Origin: Dehalococcoidia bacterium | GTDB lineage: Bacteria > Chloroflexota > Dehalococcoidia > Lucifugimonadales > JAGWBF01 | Direction: 5' to 3' | DNA: 7,517 nucleotides | Assembly: GCA_021296015.1 (NCBI GenBank) | Contig: JAGWBG010000079.1 | Location: 1-7,517 of the forward strand | Shown: one piece after another, positions 1 through 5,621 of the stretch | How positions within the stretch are numbered: position 1 is the stretch's first letter | Layout of the letters: each line of letters starts with the position of its first letter | Position numbers and translations under genes: made by a program | The notes under the pieces: generated by a model | Seen by the model: only the letters and a program-made list of their open reading frames with translations | The model's database searches: none | Told to the model about the DNA's origin: nothing

Positions 1-387
1 GGCCTGGTAGACGATTTGTCCAAGCTGTGCCAGGCCAGCGGTATGGCCGCGAGGCTGGATGCCCGGAAGATACCTGTCCATGCTGCTTTGAGAGAGGCCT
101 TCCCCTGGAAATACCTGGATATGACCCTGGGTGGAGGCGAAGACTATCAGCTTCTCTTCACGGCACCCGAAGAGTTGATGGAGGGGGTACTGTCCCTCCT
201 GTCTCCCCCCGCTACCGTCATCGGTGAGATTATGGATGGAGAACCCGGACAGGTCACGGTGTTTGACTCGAAGATAGGAAAGACGCTGAGCTCCCCTAGC
301 GGAGGTTGGGACCATTTTGCGCCCGATGATTCTTCCAGGCACTCAGGCACCCACTCAGGGCAAGCTCAGAGGGAAGGGGAAGCCTAG
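1..387 (+). CDS. thiL: Thiamine-monophosphate kinase ThiL, C-terminal part (5' end outside window)
   Basis: ThiL phosphorylates thiamine monophosphate with ATP to give thiamine diphosphate, the last step of cofactor synthesis, in the cytoplasm. The frame is open from base 1 and reads GLVDDLSKLCQASG, matching the conserved ISDGLxxDL helix of the family, so the real start lies upstream of the window. The segment GGGEDYQLLFTAP (about bases 130-171) is the typical ThiL signature in the C-terminal AIR-synthase-like domain. The tail after GGWDHF is about 25 residues of polar, low-complexity sequence and is probably lineage-specific. The TAG stop (385-387) directly abuts the tsaE ATG, so the two genes are very likely co-transcribed and translationally coupled. 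The family is clear from motifs; the missing N-terminus cannot be assessed. Confidence 0.9.
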   Translation, partial: GLVDDLSKLCQASGMAARLDARKIPVHAALREAFPWKYLDMTLGGGEDYQLLFTAPEELMEGVLSLLSPPATVIGEIMDGEPGQVTVFDSKIGKTLSSPSGGWDHFAPDDSSRHSGTHSGQAQREGEA

Positions 388-891
388 ATGTCTTCCCTTC
401 TGAGTCTGGTGAGCCATAGCCCGGAGAGTACCCGTGAGATTGGCCGTATTCTGGGACAGGCGGCTGAGGCAGGAGATGCCTTTCTTCTCACGGGGCCTCT
501 GGGCGCTGGCAAGACCTGTCTCACCCAGGGCATAGCCTGGGGACTGGGAGTAGAGGGTTATGCGAGAAGCCCCACCTTTGTGCTTGTTACCCGCTATCGG
601 GGCAGGCTCACCCTTCATCACATAGACCTCTTCAGGATAGAGGACCCATTGGAGGCGTGGGACCTGGGTCTGGACGAATACCTCTCCGATAGTGGAGTAT
701 GTGTAGTAGAGTGGGCGGATAGGGCCGTTGAGGTTTTCCCCCCGGATTGCCTGTGGATAAATCTGGAGTACGGCTCCGAAGAGACGGAACGGCAGATTGA
801 CATAAACGTGAAGGAAGGGACGCACACCCGGCTTCTGGATGGGTTGAAGCGTGCCCCGGCGTGGAAGAGTGGTAATGTTGAGACCGGTTAA
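388..891 (+). CDS. tsaE: tRNA threonylcarbamoyladenosine biosynthesis ATPase TsaE
   Basis: TsaE is the P-loop ATPase that works with TsaB and TsaD to place the threonylcarbamoyl group on A37 of ANN-decoding tRNAs (t6A). The 167-residue product is close to the usual 150-160. It shows the Walker A motif GPLGAGKT (residues 36-43), the SPTF motif (61-64), the HIDLFR segment (78-83) corresponding to the family HxDLYR, and VVEWADR (about 106-112), the typical late motif with E108 and W109. The last 20 or so residues, after the NVKEGTHTR stretch, look like a poorly conserved tail. The ATG follows the thiL stop with no gap, and an AGGGAAGGGGA purine run just upstream can serve as ribosome binding site. 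tsaB follows after 47 bp, a common pairing. No tsaD is in view. Confidence 0.93.
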   Translation: MSSLLSLVSHSPESTREIGRILGQAAEAGDAFLLTGPLGAGKTCLTQGIAWGLGVEGYARSPTFVLVTRYRGRLTLHHIDLFRIEDPLEAWDLGLDEYLSDSGVCVVEWADRAVEVFPPDCLWINLEYGSEETERQIDINVKEGTHTRLLDGLKRAPAWKSGNVETG

Positions 892-938
892 ATTCCGGCA
901 TCTCCGTAGCTGACTTGTGTCCGAACGGTCGAAGAGAA

Positions 939-1634
939 ATGCTGCTGGCTATTGATACATCTACTAGGTACGCAGGCGTCTCCTTGTGGGACGGCGATCG
1001 GGCTATCGCTGCCCTCTGCTGGTATTCCTCCCATAACCATACGTCTGAACTCATGGCTGCCATCATGCAAATACTCGGGCGGGCTGAAGCTGGTCCGGCT
1101 GATCTGGAAGCTATCGCCGTAGCCCTAGGCCCCGGCGGTTTCAGCGCGTTAAGGGTCGGCTTGAGTTGCGCCAAGGGCTTAGCCATGCCTACCAATACCC
1201 CTCTTATAGGGGTGGGTACCCTGGAGATGGAGGCATATCCCTACGCCAGCACCGGTCTGCTCATCTGCCCGGTGTTGGACGCAGGCAGGGGAGAGGTAGC
1301 CAGCGCGTTCTTTCAAGAGTCTGAGGGCCGATGGGGAAAGCTGGTGGAGGAGAAGGTCTGCACGCCGGAGGAGCTTGTGGCGGTTATTTCGGAAACTACC
1401 CTCTTCTGCGGAGAAGGCGTCCCTCAGCGCAGTAGCTACCTGCGGCAAGCATTGGGCAGCAGGGGTGTCGTGGTGAGCTTCCACACTCCGGCCACCCGGC
1501 TGTGGTCCCTGGGCGTCCTGGCCGGACAACGGCTGAAGAAGGGAGATGTGGATAGCATGGCGACTCTTCAACCCCTCTATCTTCGCAGACCCAATATAGG
1601 CACTCCCAACCCACCCCAGAGGATAAGTCAATAA
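939..1634 (+). CDS. tsaB: tRNA threonylcarbamoyladenosine biosynthesis protein TsaB
   Basis: TsaB is the catalytically inactive ASKHA-fold partner that scaffolds TsaD and TsaE in t6A synthesis. The protein opens with MLLAIDTSTRYAGVSLWDG, the canonical start of the family, and carries ALGPGGFSALRVGLSCAKGLA (about residues 60-80), equivalent to the family GPGSFTGLRIG segment. From the ATG at 939 it is 231 residues, a normal length for the family. A TTG at 915 would add eight residues with no family match, so I chose 939, preceded by the purine-rich GAAGAGAA. The C-terminal third is less conserved, as usual. The gene sits between tsaE and ndk on the same strand and is probably in the same operon. 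Identification is firm. Confidence 0.92.
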   Translation: MLLAIDTSTRYAGVSLWDGDRAIAALCWYSSHNHTSELMAAIMQILGRAEAGPADLEAIAVALGPGGFSALRVGLSCAKGLAMPTNTPLIGVGTLEMEAYPYASTGLLICPVLDAGRGEVASAFFQESEGRWGKLVEEKVCTPEELVAVISETTLFCGEGVPQRSSYLRQALGSRGVVVSFHTPATRLWSLGVLAGQRLKKGDVDSMATLQPLYLRRPNIGTPNPPQRISQ

Positions 1635-1652
1635 CCAGGAGTAGGTGAGAGG

Positions 1653-2105
1653 ATGGAACGGACGTTAGTGATGATAAATCACGACGGATTGCAGCGGGGA
1701 CTGGCCGGAGAGGTAATCTCCCGGCTGGAGTCTCGAGGTCTGAAAATTGTAGCCATGAAGATGCTCCAAATGGACGAAGCGAAGGCCACACGCCACTATG
1801 AGCCTCACGTGGGGAAGCCCTTTTTCGAGGGACTGATGAAGTTCATTACCTCCAGCCCCCTCCGCGCAATGGTCTTGCAGGGCGAGAACGCAGTGGAGAC
1901 AACGCGGAACACTATGGGCACTACCAACCCCCTGGACGCCTCTCCGGGAACTATAAGAGGGGACTTGGCCACGGACATCGGGCGCAATCTCGTTCACGGC
2001 TCCGATTCTCCCGATACGGCCAAAAAGGAGATTGAGATTTTCTTCTCGCCGGAAGAGGTACTGGACTATCCCAGAAGCGTGGAACCCTGGGTCACAGAAT
2101 CCTGA
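1653..2105 (+). CDS. ndk: Nucleoside diphosphate kinase with Lys-to-Asn change in the active site
   Basis: Ndk moves the terminal phosphate between nucleoside triphosphates and diphosphates through a phospho-histidine. The 150-residue product aligns along its whole length: ERTLVMI at the start, HYEPHVGKPFFEGL (48-61), NTMGTTNP (86-93), SPGTIRGD (97-104) and the signature NLVHGSDSP (112-120) with catalytic His115. With an offset of three against human NDPK numbering, Tyr52, Arg88, Thr94, Arg105, Asn115 and His118 are all present (Y49, R85, T91, R102, N112, H115). The usual KPDG, however, reads NHDG (9-12), so the conserved Lys12 is Asn9. The enzyme may therefore be weakened or specialised. The gene lies 18 bp after tsaB, with AGGTGA just upstream of the ATG. 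Its 3' end overlaps the convergent rsfS by 14 bp. Family assignment is certain; activity is not. Confidence 0.93.
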   Translation: MERTLVMINHDGLQRGLAGEVISRLESRGLKIVAMKMLQMDEAKATRHYEPHVGKPFFEGLMKFITSSPLRAMVLQGENAVETTRNTMGTTNPLDASPGTIRGDLATDIGRNLVHGSDSPDTAKKEIEIFFSPEEVLDYPRSVEPWVTES

Positions 2106-2436
2106 CCACCTGGGCTGCTCCGGCCCATAGCTGGTCCAGGCTGTAATACTCGCGCTCCTCGGTCCCGAAGAGATGGACTACGACATCGCTATAATCCAGG
2201 AGGATCCAGCCAGATTGGGCAGTGCCCTCCCTGTGGTGCAGTGCTATACCCGAATCCTTGAGGGCTTTGACTATATCCTCCTGAAGGGACTCCAACTGGC
2301 GGCGGCTTTCGGCGCTCATAATCACGAAGTAGTCGGCGAAGCCTGCCAACCGGCGTATATCAAGCATAGCGATGTCTTCGGCTTGTTTCTCCGATGCTAG
2401 CTCTACCACCGCGCGTGCGACTTCGTCAGGGTCCAG
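2092..2436 (-). CDS. rsfS: Ribosomal silencing factor RsfS (Iojap/DUF143), probable CTG start
   Basis: RsfS binds ribosomal protein L14 (uL14) on the large subunit and blocks joining to the small subunit when nutrients are scarce. The product has the family pattern KQAEDIAMLDI, then GFADYFVIMSAESRRQ, then a helix, then SGWILLDYSDVVVHLF and EREYYSLDQLW. The nearest usual start codon is a GTG at 2409, but the frame stays open upstream and encodes LDPDEVARAVVELA, which fits the first helix of the family; starting at GTG would cut it. No ATG, GTG or TTG exists before the in-frame stop at 2449-2451. A good AAGGGAG site (2443-2449) sits six bases ahead of a CTG codon (2434-2436), so I start there, giving 114 residues. 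An ATC codon three bases from the same site is less likely. It is transcribed from its own promoter and is convergent with ndk. Confidence 0.88.
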   Translation of the reverse strand: MDPDEVARAVVELASEKQAEDIAMLDIRRLAGFADYFVIMSAESRRQLESLQEDIVKALKDSGIALHHREGTAQSGWILLDYSDVVVHLFGTEEREYYSLDQLWAGAAQVVRIL

Positions 2437-2442
2437 GATGAA

Positions 2443-2449
2443 CTCCCTT
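2443..2449 (-). promoter_or_regulatory. Shine-Dalgarno site deciding the rsfS start
   Basis: On the minus strand this reads AAGGGAG, six bases before a CTG codon and 33 bases before the first usual start codon (GTG at 2409). No comparable purine run precedes that GTG. The site supports initiation at CTG. Confidence 0.65.
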
Positions 2450-2475
2450 CAGGCAAAAGAGTGTGTCTTACCTGG

Positions 2476-2504
2476 ATTATAGACCACATGTATCATAGGG
2501 TCAA
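2476..2504 (-). promoter_or_regulatory. Sigma70-type promoter of rsfS
   Basis: On the minus strand the sequence shows TTGACC (2499-2504), a 17-base spacer and TATAAT (2476-2481): five of six and six of six consensus positions at ideal spacing. Transcription would begin near 2469, leaving a leader of about 33 bases before the CTG start of rsfS. This is one half of a divergent promoter pair in the gap between rsfS and trxB. Confidence 0.75.
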
Positions 2505-2582
2505 TGTTGCCCACTGGTGAGGTTAGCGTTTGGTTCATTGCTCATCTCTGGGCAAAGGGTCCCGACCCCTCGTGTACTCGCC

Positions 2583-2612
2583 TTGACACTCCAACAAAAC
2601 GGAATATATAGT
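2583..2612 (+). promoter_or_regulatory. Sigma70-type promoter of the trxB-PEP mutase pair
   Basis: A perfect -35 box TTGACA (2583-2588) is followed by an AT-rich stretch ATATATAGT. Two -10 readings are possible: TATATA (2605-2610) after 16 bases or TATAGT (2607-2612) after 18 bases. Transcription would start near 2617-2620, leaving a leader of roughly 90 bases before trxB. I see no convincing riboswitch fold in that leader. Confidence 0.68.
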
Positions 2613-2705
2613 TACGCCATCGGCGCAGGCCTGAGTCGAGAGGATTTGGGCCGTGTCAGAGGCGCAGCCAAGCACAGGTGATAGAACGGAGTGGAGGTGT
2701 AGGAG

Positions 2706-3626
2706 TTGGCTAATGAGTATGACGTGGTAATCGTAGGTGGCGGAGCAGCGGGCCTTACCGCGGGCATGTACGCTGCCCGTTATGGCATGAGGACGGCGAT
2801 AGTAGAGCGGATGATGGGAGGAAACCAGATTATTAACGTGGACAAAATCGAGAACTTCCCCGGTTTTCCCCAGGGTGTCTCCGGTGCTGAGCTAGGCCCC
2901 CTTATGCAGGAGCAGGCGATGGATGCCGGGGCCGAGTTTGTGATGGCGGAGGCCACGGACGCCGTTCTGGATGGTCCCTACAAGGTGATCAGGACCAGTG
3001 ACGGCGACTACAGGGCCAGGGCGTTGATAGTGGCCGCCGGGTCAAGCCTGAGAAAGATGGGTATCCCTGGTGAGGAGGAGTTTTACGGCAGCGGGGTGTC
3101 CCATTGCGCCACCTGTGACGGTCCTCTCTTCAAGGGAGAGGTCGTGGGTGTGATAGGTGGTGGCGACTCGGCGGGAGACGAGGCCCTGACACTGACCGAG
3201 TACACGGATAGAGTCATCCTCTTCCACCGGGGTGACAGGCTTGACGCCCAGAAGATAATTCAGGACAGGGTCATAAGGAGTCCCAACGTGGAGATAATTT
3301 ACAACACCACGGTGGAGGCCATCCTTGGAGATGGCCTGGTGACCGGAGTCCAGGTGCGGAACAAGATTACCAACTTCTCCGACCGCATGAGCCTTGCGGG
3401 CGTCTTTGTATACGTGGGACTTGAACCCAACACGGAATTCGTGCGTGGCATAGTCAAGACGGACAACGCCGGGCACATCCCGGTGAACACCTGGATGGAG
3501 ACCGACGTGCCCGGAGTCTACGCAGCCGGCGACATAAGGCAGAACTCGGCAGCCCAGCTTGTCAGTTCGGCAGGTGATGGCGCCACGGCGGCCACGGCGG
3601 CCTTCCGGTTCATAAGCGGCCAGTAG
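2706..3626 (+). CDS. trxB: Thioredoxin reductase-like FAD/NAD(P) pyridine nucleotide-disulfide oxidoreductase
   Basis: This 306-residue flavoprotein has the size and motif order of low-molecular-weight thioredoxin reductase, which passes electrons from a nicotinamide cofactor through FAD to a CxxC pair and on to thioredoxin. The FAD-binding GGGAAG is at residues 11-16, the redox CATC at 134-137, the nicotinamide-binding GGGDSA at 151-156, and the FAD-contacting AAGDIRQ near the C-terminus. The region that fixes NADPH preference, HRRDxxRA in E. coli, here reads HRGDRLDA (174-181): of the three arginines only the first remains at its position. This suggests NADH or another donor. The start is TTG, set by GGAGGTG (2693-2699) six bases upstream; no ATG is available in frame nearby. 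It has its own promoter and is followed after 16 bp by a PEP mutase family gene. The family is secure; the physiological partner is not. Confidence 0.88.
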   Translation: MANEYDVVIVGGGAAGLTAGMYAARYGMRTAIVERMMGGNQIINVDKIENFPGFPQGVSGAELGPLMQEQAMDAGAEFVMAEATDAVLDGPYKVIRTSDGDYRARALIVAAGSSLRKMGIPGEEEFYGSGVSHCATCDGPLFKGEVVGVIGGGDSAGDEALTLTEYTDRVILFHRGDRLDAQKIIQDRVIRSPNVEIIYNTTVEAILGDGLVTGVQVRNKITNFSDRMSLAGVFVYVGLEPNTEFVRGIVKTDNAGHIPVNTWMETDVPGVYAAGDIRQNSAAQLVSSAGDGATAATAAFRFISGQ

Positions 3627-3642
3627 AGAGCAGGAGATACGA

Positions 3643-4500
3643 ATGAAAGCTACGACTCGATTCAGACAGCTACTCAACTCGGGCAAGATGGTGGTGGCAC
3701 CCTTCATCCTGAACGCCCTCCACGCCCGGATCGCCGAGGATACCGGCTTCGAGGCGGTGTACATGACCGGCTCCGGTACCTCCGCCGAGAAGGGATTCCC
3801 CGACGTGGGCCTCCTCACCCAGACCGAGATGGTACAGAACGCCCGGTACATCGCCAGGGCCGTTTCGGTGCCGGTAATATCCGACGCCGACACCGGGTAC
3901 GGCAACCCCATCAACGTCCGGCGCACGGTGCAGGAATACGAAGATGCCGGTGTGGCGGCCATCCACATAGAAGACCAGTTGTTTCCCAAGAAGTGCGGCT
4001 TCTTCGAGGGCAAGCAGGTCATTCCCCAGGAGGAGATGGTCCAGAAGATTCGCGCGGCCCTGGACGCCCGCACGGACCCCGACTTCACCATCATAGCCCG
4101 ATGCGACGCCTACGCCGTCACGGGCTGGGAGGATGCGGTAAAGAGGTGTCGCGCCTACATGGAGGCCGGGGCGGACATGGTGTTCGTTGACGGCATCAAA
4201 ACGGTGGACGACCTTCATGCCTATGCCAGCGACCTCAAGGACTGCCCCCGTATGTATAACGGCGACCTGCTACCCACGCAAGATGTGGACCGCATGGGTT
4301 ACAAGCTGATGATTTGCGGCAGCACAATATGGCTGGTGTACAAGGCCGTCAGGGACTCCTTCGAGGAGCTGAAGTCCACTGGCAAGGTGAACCCCGAACG
4401 CTACGCCTCCCGATGGGACGTTGCCAACCTCCTGGGCCTGGACAACATCTACGAGATGGAGCGCAAGTACCAGGTGTCGGAGACAAGGTCTTCGGTCTAA
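3643..4500 (+). CDS. Isocitrate lyase/PEP mutase family enzyme (paralogue 1, Cys retained)
   Basis: The 285-residue product is a single-domain TIM-barrel enzyme of the isocitrate lyase/phosphoenolpyruvate mutase superfamily, whose members cleave or form C-C or P-C bonds of small 2-oxo and hydroxy acids with Mg2+ (2-methylisocitrate lyase, oxaloacetate decarboxylase, PEP mutase and others). Visible hallmarks are YMTGSGTSA (40-48), the metal motif SDADTGYGNP (80-89, D81 and D83), HIEDQ (108-112) and PKKCG (115-119) with C118 at the lyase Cys position. It departs from the lyases at three places: the His after CG is Phe120, the usual FVEAPES reads FVDGIKT, and the NMVEGG-type loop is replaced by a shorter MYNGDLLP. 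The substrate cannot be predicted. AGGAG upstream of the ATG and the 16-bp gap place it in an operon with the flavoprotein gene. Confidence 0.85.
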   Translation: MKATTRFRQLLNSGKMVVAPFILNALHARIAEDTGFEAVYMTGSGTSAEKGFPDVGLLTQTEMVQNARYIARAVSVPVISDADTGYGNPINVRRTVQEYEDAGVAAIHIEDQLFPKKCGFFEGKQVIPQEEMVQKIRAALDARTDPDFTIIARCDAYAVTGWEDAVKRCRAYMEAGADMVFVDGIKTVDDLHAYASDLKDCPRMYNGDLLPTQDVDRMGYKLMICGSTIWLVYKAVRDSFEELKSTGKVNPERYASRWDVANLLGLDNIYEMERKYQVSETRSSV

Positions 4501-4557
4501 GACCTAAACAGGCCGAGGGCTCGGCAAACTGTTCGAGTAAAAGTCCTTCTCAGATAA

Positions 4558-4623
4558 CGCGCCCTTATTGTACAGACAGGAAAGCTTGAAAACTCATCAA
4601 AACGTCTGTACAATAAGGGCGCG
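4558..4623 (+). repeat. Perfect 20-bp inverted repeat with 26-base loop, upstream of brnT
   Basis: The left arm (4558-4577) begins CGCGCCCTTATTG and the right arm (4604-4623) is its exact reverse complement over 20 bases, separated by a 26-base AT-rich loop. The right arm ends directly before the first recognisable brnT codon. A promoter (-35 in the loop, -10 in the right arm) lies inside, so the palindrome may be an operator of the toxin-antitoxin operon. A small non-autonomous mobile element of 66 bp is the alternative. There is no T-tract, and the loop is long for an intrinsic terminator. Confidence 0.9.
4586..4614 (+). promoter_or_regulatory. Sigma70-type promoter inside the inverted repeat, for brnTA
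   Basis: TTGAAA (4586-4591), a 17-base spacer and TACAAT (4609-4614) each match five of six consensus positions at ideal spacing. Transcription would start near 4621, at the end of the palindrome, almost on top of the brnT coding region. BrnA proteins are known to repress their own operon, which makes an operator overlapping this promoter plausible. Confidence 0.6.
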
Positions 4624-4884
4624 GGATATGAATGGGATGAGGCCAAGCGGTAAGACAACCTGGTGAAGCATCGCGGCGTTGACTTCTCACACATGGAAGC
4701 TTTCGAGTGGGAAACTGCTATTATCAAGCCAAACCCTCGACACGGTGAAGCCCGCTGCATAGCCCTCGGATACATCGGAGACAGGCTATATTTCGTGGTT
4801 TACACCATGCGGGGAGACAGGTGCCGCATCATCAGCCTGCGCAAGGCCAATTCCACGGAGGAGAGACAGTATGCCCAAGCTTAA
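4624..4884 (+). pseudogene. brnT: BrnT-family toxin (DUF497), broken by loss of start and an in-frame TAA
   Basis: BrnT toxins are small RelE-like ribonucleases that inhibit translation and are neutralised by BrnA. The frame from 4624 reads GYEWDEAKR, stop, DNLVKHRGVDFSHMEAFEWET, and ends with LYFVVYTMRGDRCRIISLRKANSTEERQYAQA, the full pattern of the family. The stop TAA (4651-4653) stands where relatives have an ordinary codon, and CAA (Gln) to TAA is the simplest change. No ATG, GTG or TTG lies in frame between an upstream stop (4555-4557) and the TAA; the inverted repeat occupies the place of the start. Translation could restart at GTG 4663, giving a 73-residue protein without the first strand and half of the first helix; it is probably inactive. 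The 3' end overlaps brnA by 14 bp, the usual toxin-antitoxin arrangement. Confidence 0.82.
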
Positions 4885-5182
4885 GCCAACTCACATCAGC
4901 CCTACACCCGAAGAGGATGACGAAATCAACAGGGGCATTGCCAGGGACCCCGACGCCCCGGAGTTGGACGATGAATGGTTCGCCCGCACCCGGCCCGCAA
5001 TTGAGGTACATCCTGAACTGGTGGAATATTCCCTTCGGAGGCGCGGCAAACAGAAGGCTCCAACCAAGGAGCGGGTGACGCTGCGACTGGATGCCGACAT
5101 AGCGGCCCACCTTCGTTCCAGTGGCCCCGGCTGGCAGACTCGACTCAATGAGACACTGCGCCGAATTGTATTCGGGTCGTAA
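4871..5182 (+). CDS. brnA: BrnA-family antitoxin (ribbon-helix-helix)
   Basis: BrnA is the DNA-binding antitoxin of the type II BrnTA module; it binds the toxin and represses the operon. The 103-residue product carries the family landmarks in order: ISPTPEEDDEINRGIARDPD (9-28), ELDDEWFARTRPA (31-43), a basic RRRGKQKAPTKE linker, and the C-terminal ribbon-helix-helix ERVTLRLDADIAAHLRSSG with GWQTRLNETLRRIV, close to the family GPGWQTRINEALR signature. The ATG follows GGAGGAG at a proper distance and lies inside the brnT 3' end. The gene appears complete while its partner toxin is damaged, so it may be a leftover antitoxin or may serve to neutralise related toxins elsewhere in the genome. Confidence 0.9.
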   Translation: MPKLKPTHISPTPEEDDEINRGIARDPDAPELDDEWFARTRPAIEVHPELVEYSLRRRGKQKAPTKERVTLRLDADIAAHLRSSGPGWQTRLNETLRRIVFGS

Positions 5183-5239
5183 CATGAGAGGTAGCATCCA
5201 ACGTCACGCCGTCCGAGGAGATAGGCCCAGGAGTACCTG

Positions 5240-5314
5240 ATGGCTCGACTCAAGAAGTTGGCGGCGTGGAAGGAGAGAAATTGGCCTCATCACAGAAATT
5301 GGAATATGTCCTGA
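5240..5314 (+). CDS. Possible 24-residue leader peptide upstream of the unknown gene
   Basis: An ATG at 5240, with AGGAG about seven bases upstream, opens a short frame starting MARLKKLAAWKERN and ending at TGA 5312-5314. It is basic and overlaps the start of the next gene by 34 bases in another frame. It could be a leader that couples translation, a remnant of a larger gene, or chance. Nothing in it is recognisable. Confidence 0.25.
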   Translation: MARLKKLAAWKERNWPHHRNWNMS

Positions 5315-5586
5315 CTGTTACAACCATACTTGGCAAGAGCCAAGAGCATAATTACCCCCTGTCCAATAACCGAGAGGAGGCATTGAAACGTGTTAGAGAG
5401 GTCGCACGCTCTGTAGTGCAGGCATTGGCAGGTAAATCTAACTTGCCCCTGGTGCTTCTACAAAATCCGGTTACCCTCTACAGGACAACCCATATAGTCA
5501 GTGTGTCTCCTCACTTTAGAGGGCCAGAAGCTCAAATAGAGCCTATAGAACAGGCAGCTTTGGGATTTCTCAGCCGTGAAAGGTAG
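5281..5586 (+). CDS. Hypothetical protein, 101 residues, unrecognised
   Basis: I do not recognise this protein. It starts best at TTG 5281, where AAGGAGA lies five bases upstream; a GTG at 5266 would add five residues (MEGEK) translated from the ribosome binding site itself. The product has no signal peptide or membrane segment. Its predicted order is strand LEYVLTVTTIL, a polar turn, helix NREEALKRVREVARSVVQALAG (about residues 30-51), then strands around LPLVLLQNPVTLYRTTHIVSVSP, suggesting a small beta-alpha-beta-beta fold with a VTLYRTTHIV hairpin that could be a contact surface. The segment looks more AT-rich than its neighbours, which, with its position after a decayed toxin-antitoxin module, hints at transfer. 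It is convergent with the minus-strand PEP mutase paralogue. Confidence 0.55.
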   Translation: MASSQKLEYVLTVTTILGKSQEHNYPLSNNREEALKRVREVARSVVQALAGKSNLPLVLLQNPVTLYRTTHIVSVSPHFRGPEAQIEPIEQAALGFLSRER

Positions 5587-5621
5587 CCCCCGATAACGCA
5601 GCCCAGGCTCCCCCCAAAACA

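Noticed and set aside
3042..4094. A 350-codon open frame on the minus strand spanning trxB and the PEP mutase gene
   Set aside because: It is antisense to two firmly identified genes, matches no family, and is explained by GC-rich third positions. Long antisense frames are expected here.
4558..4623. Intrinsic terminator for the PEP mutase gene
   Set aside because: The stem is long, but the loop is 26 bases, there is no T-tract after the right arm, and a promoter and the brnT frame occupy the same place.
4553..4628. GATA at both flanks of the palindrome as a target-site duplication
   Set aside because: Four bases match by chance too easily, and the bases between GATA and the arms (A on the left, G on the right) are not symmetrical.
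4628..4666. ATG at 4628 as the brnT start
   Set aside because: It is in a different frame from the brnT homology and closes after 12 codons.
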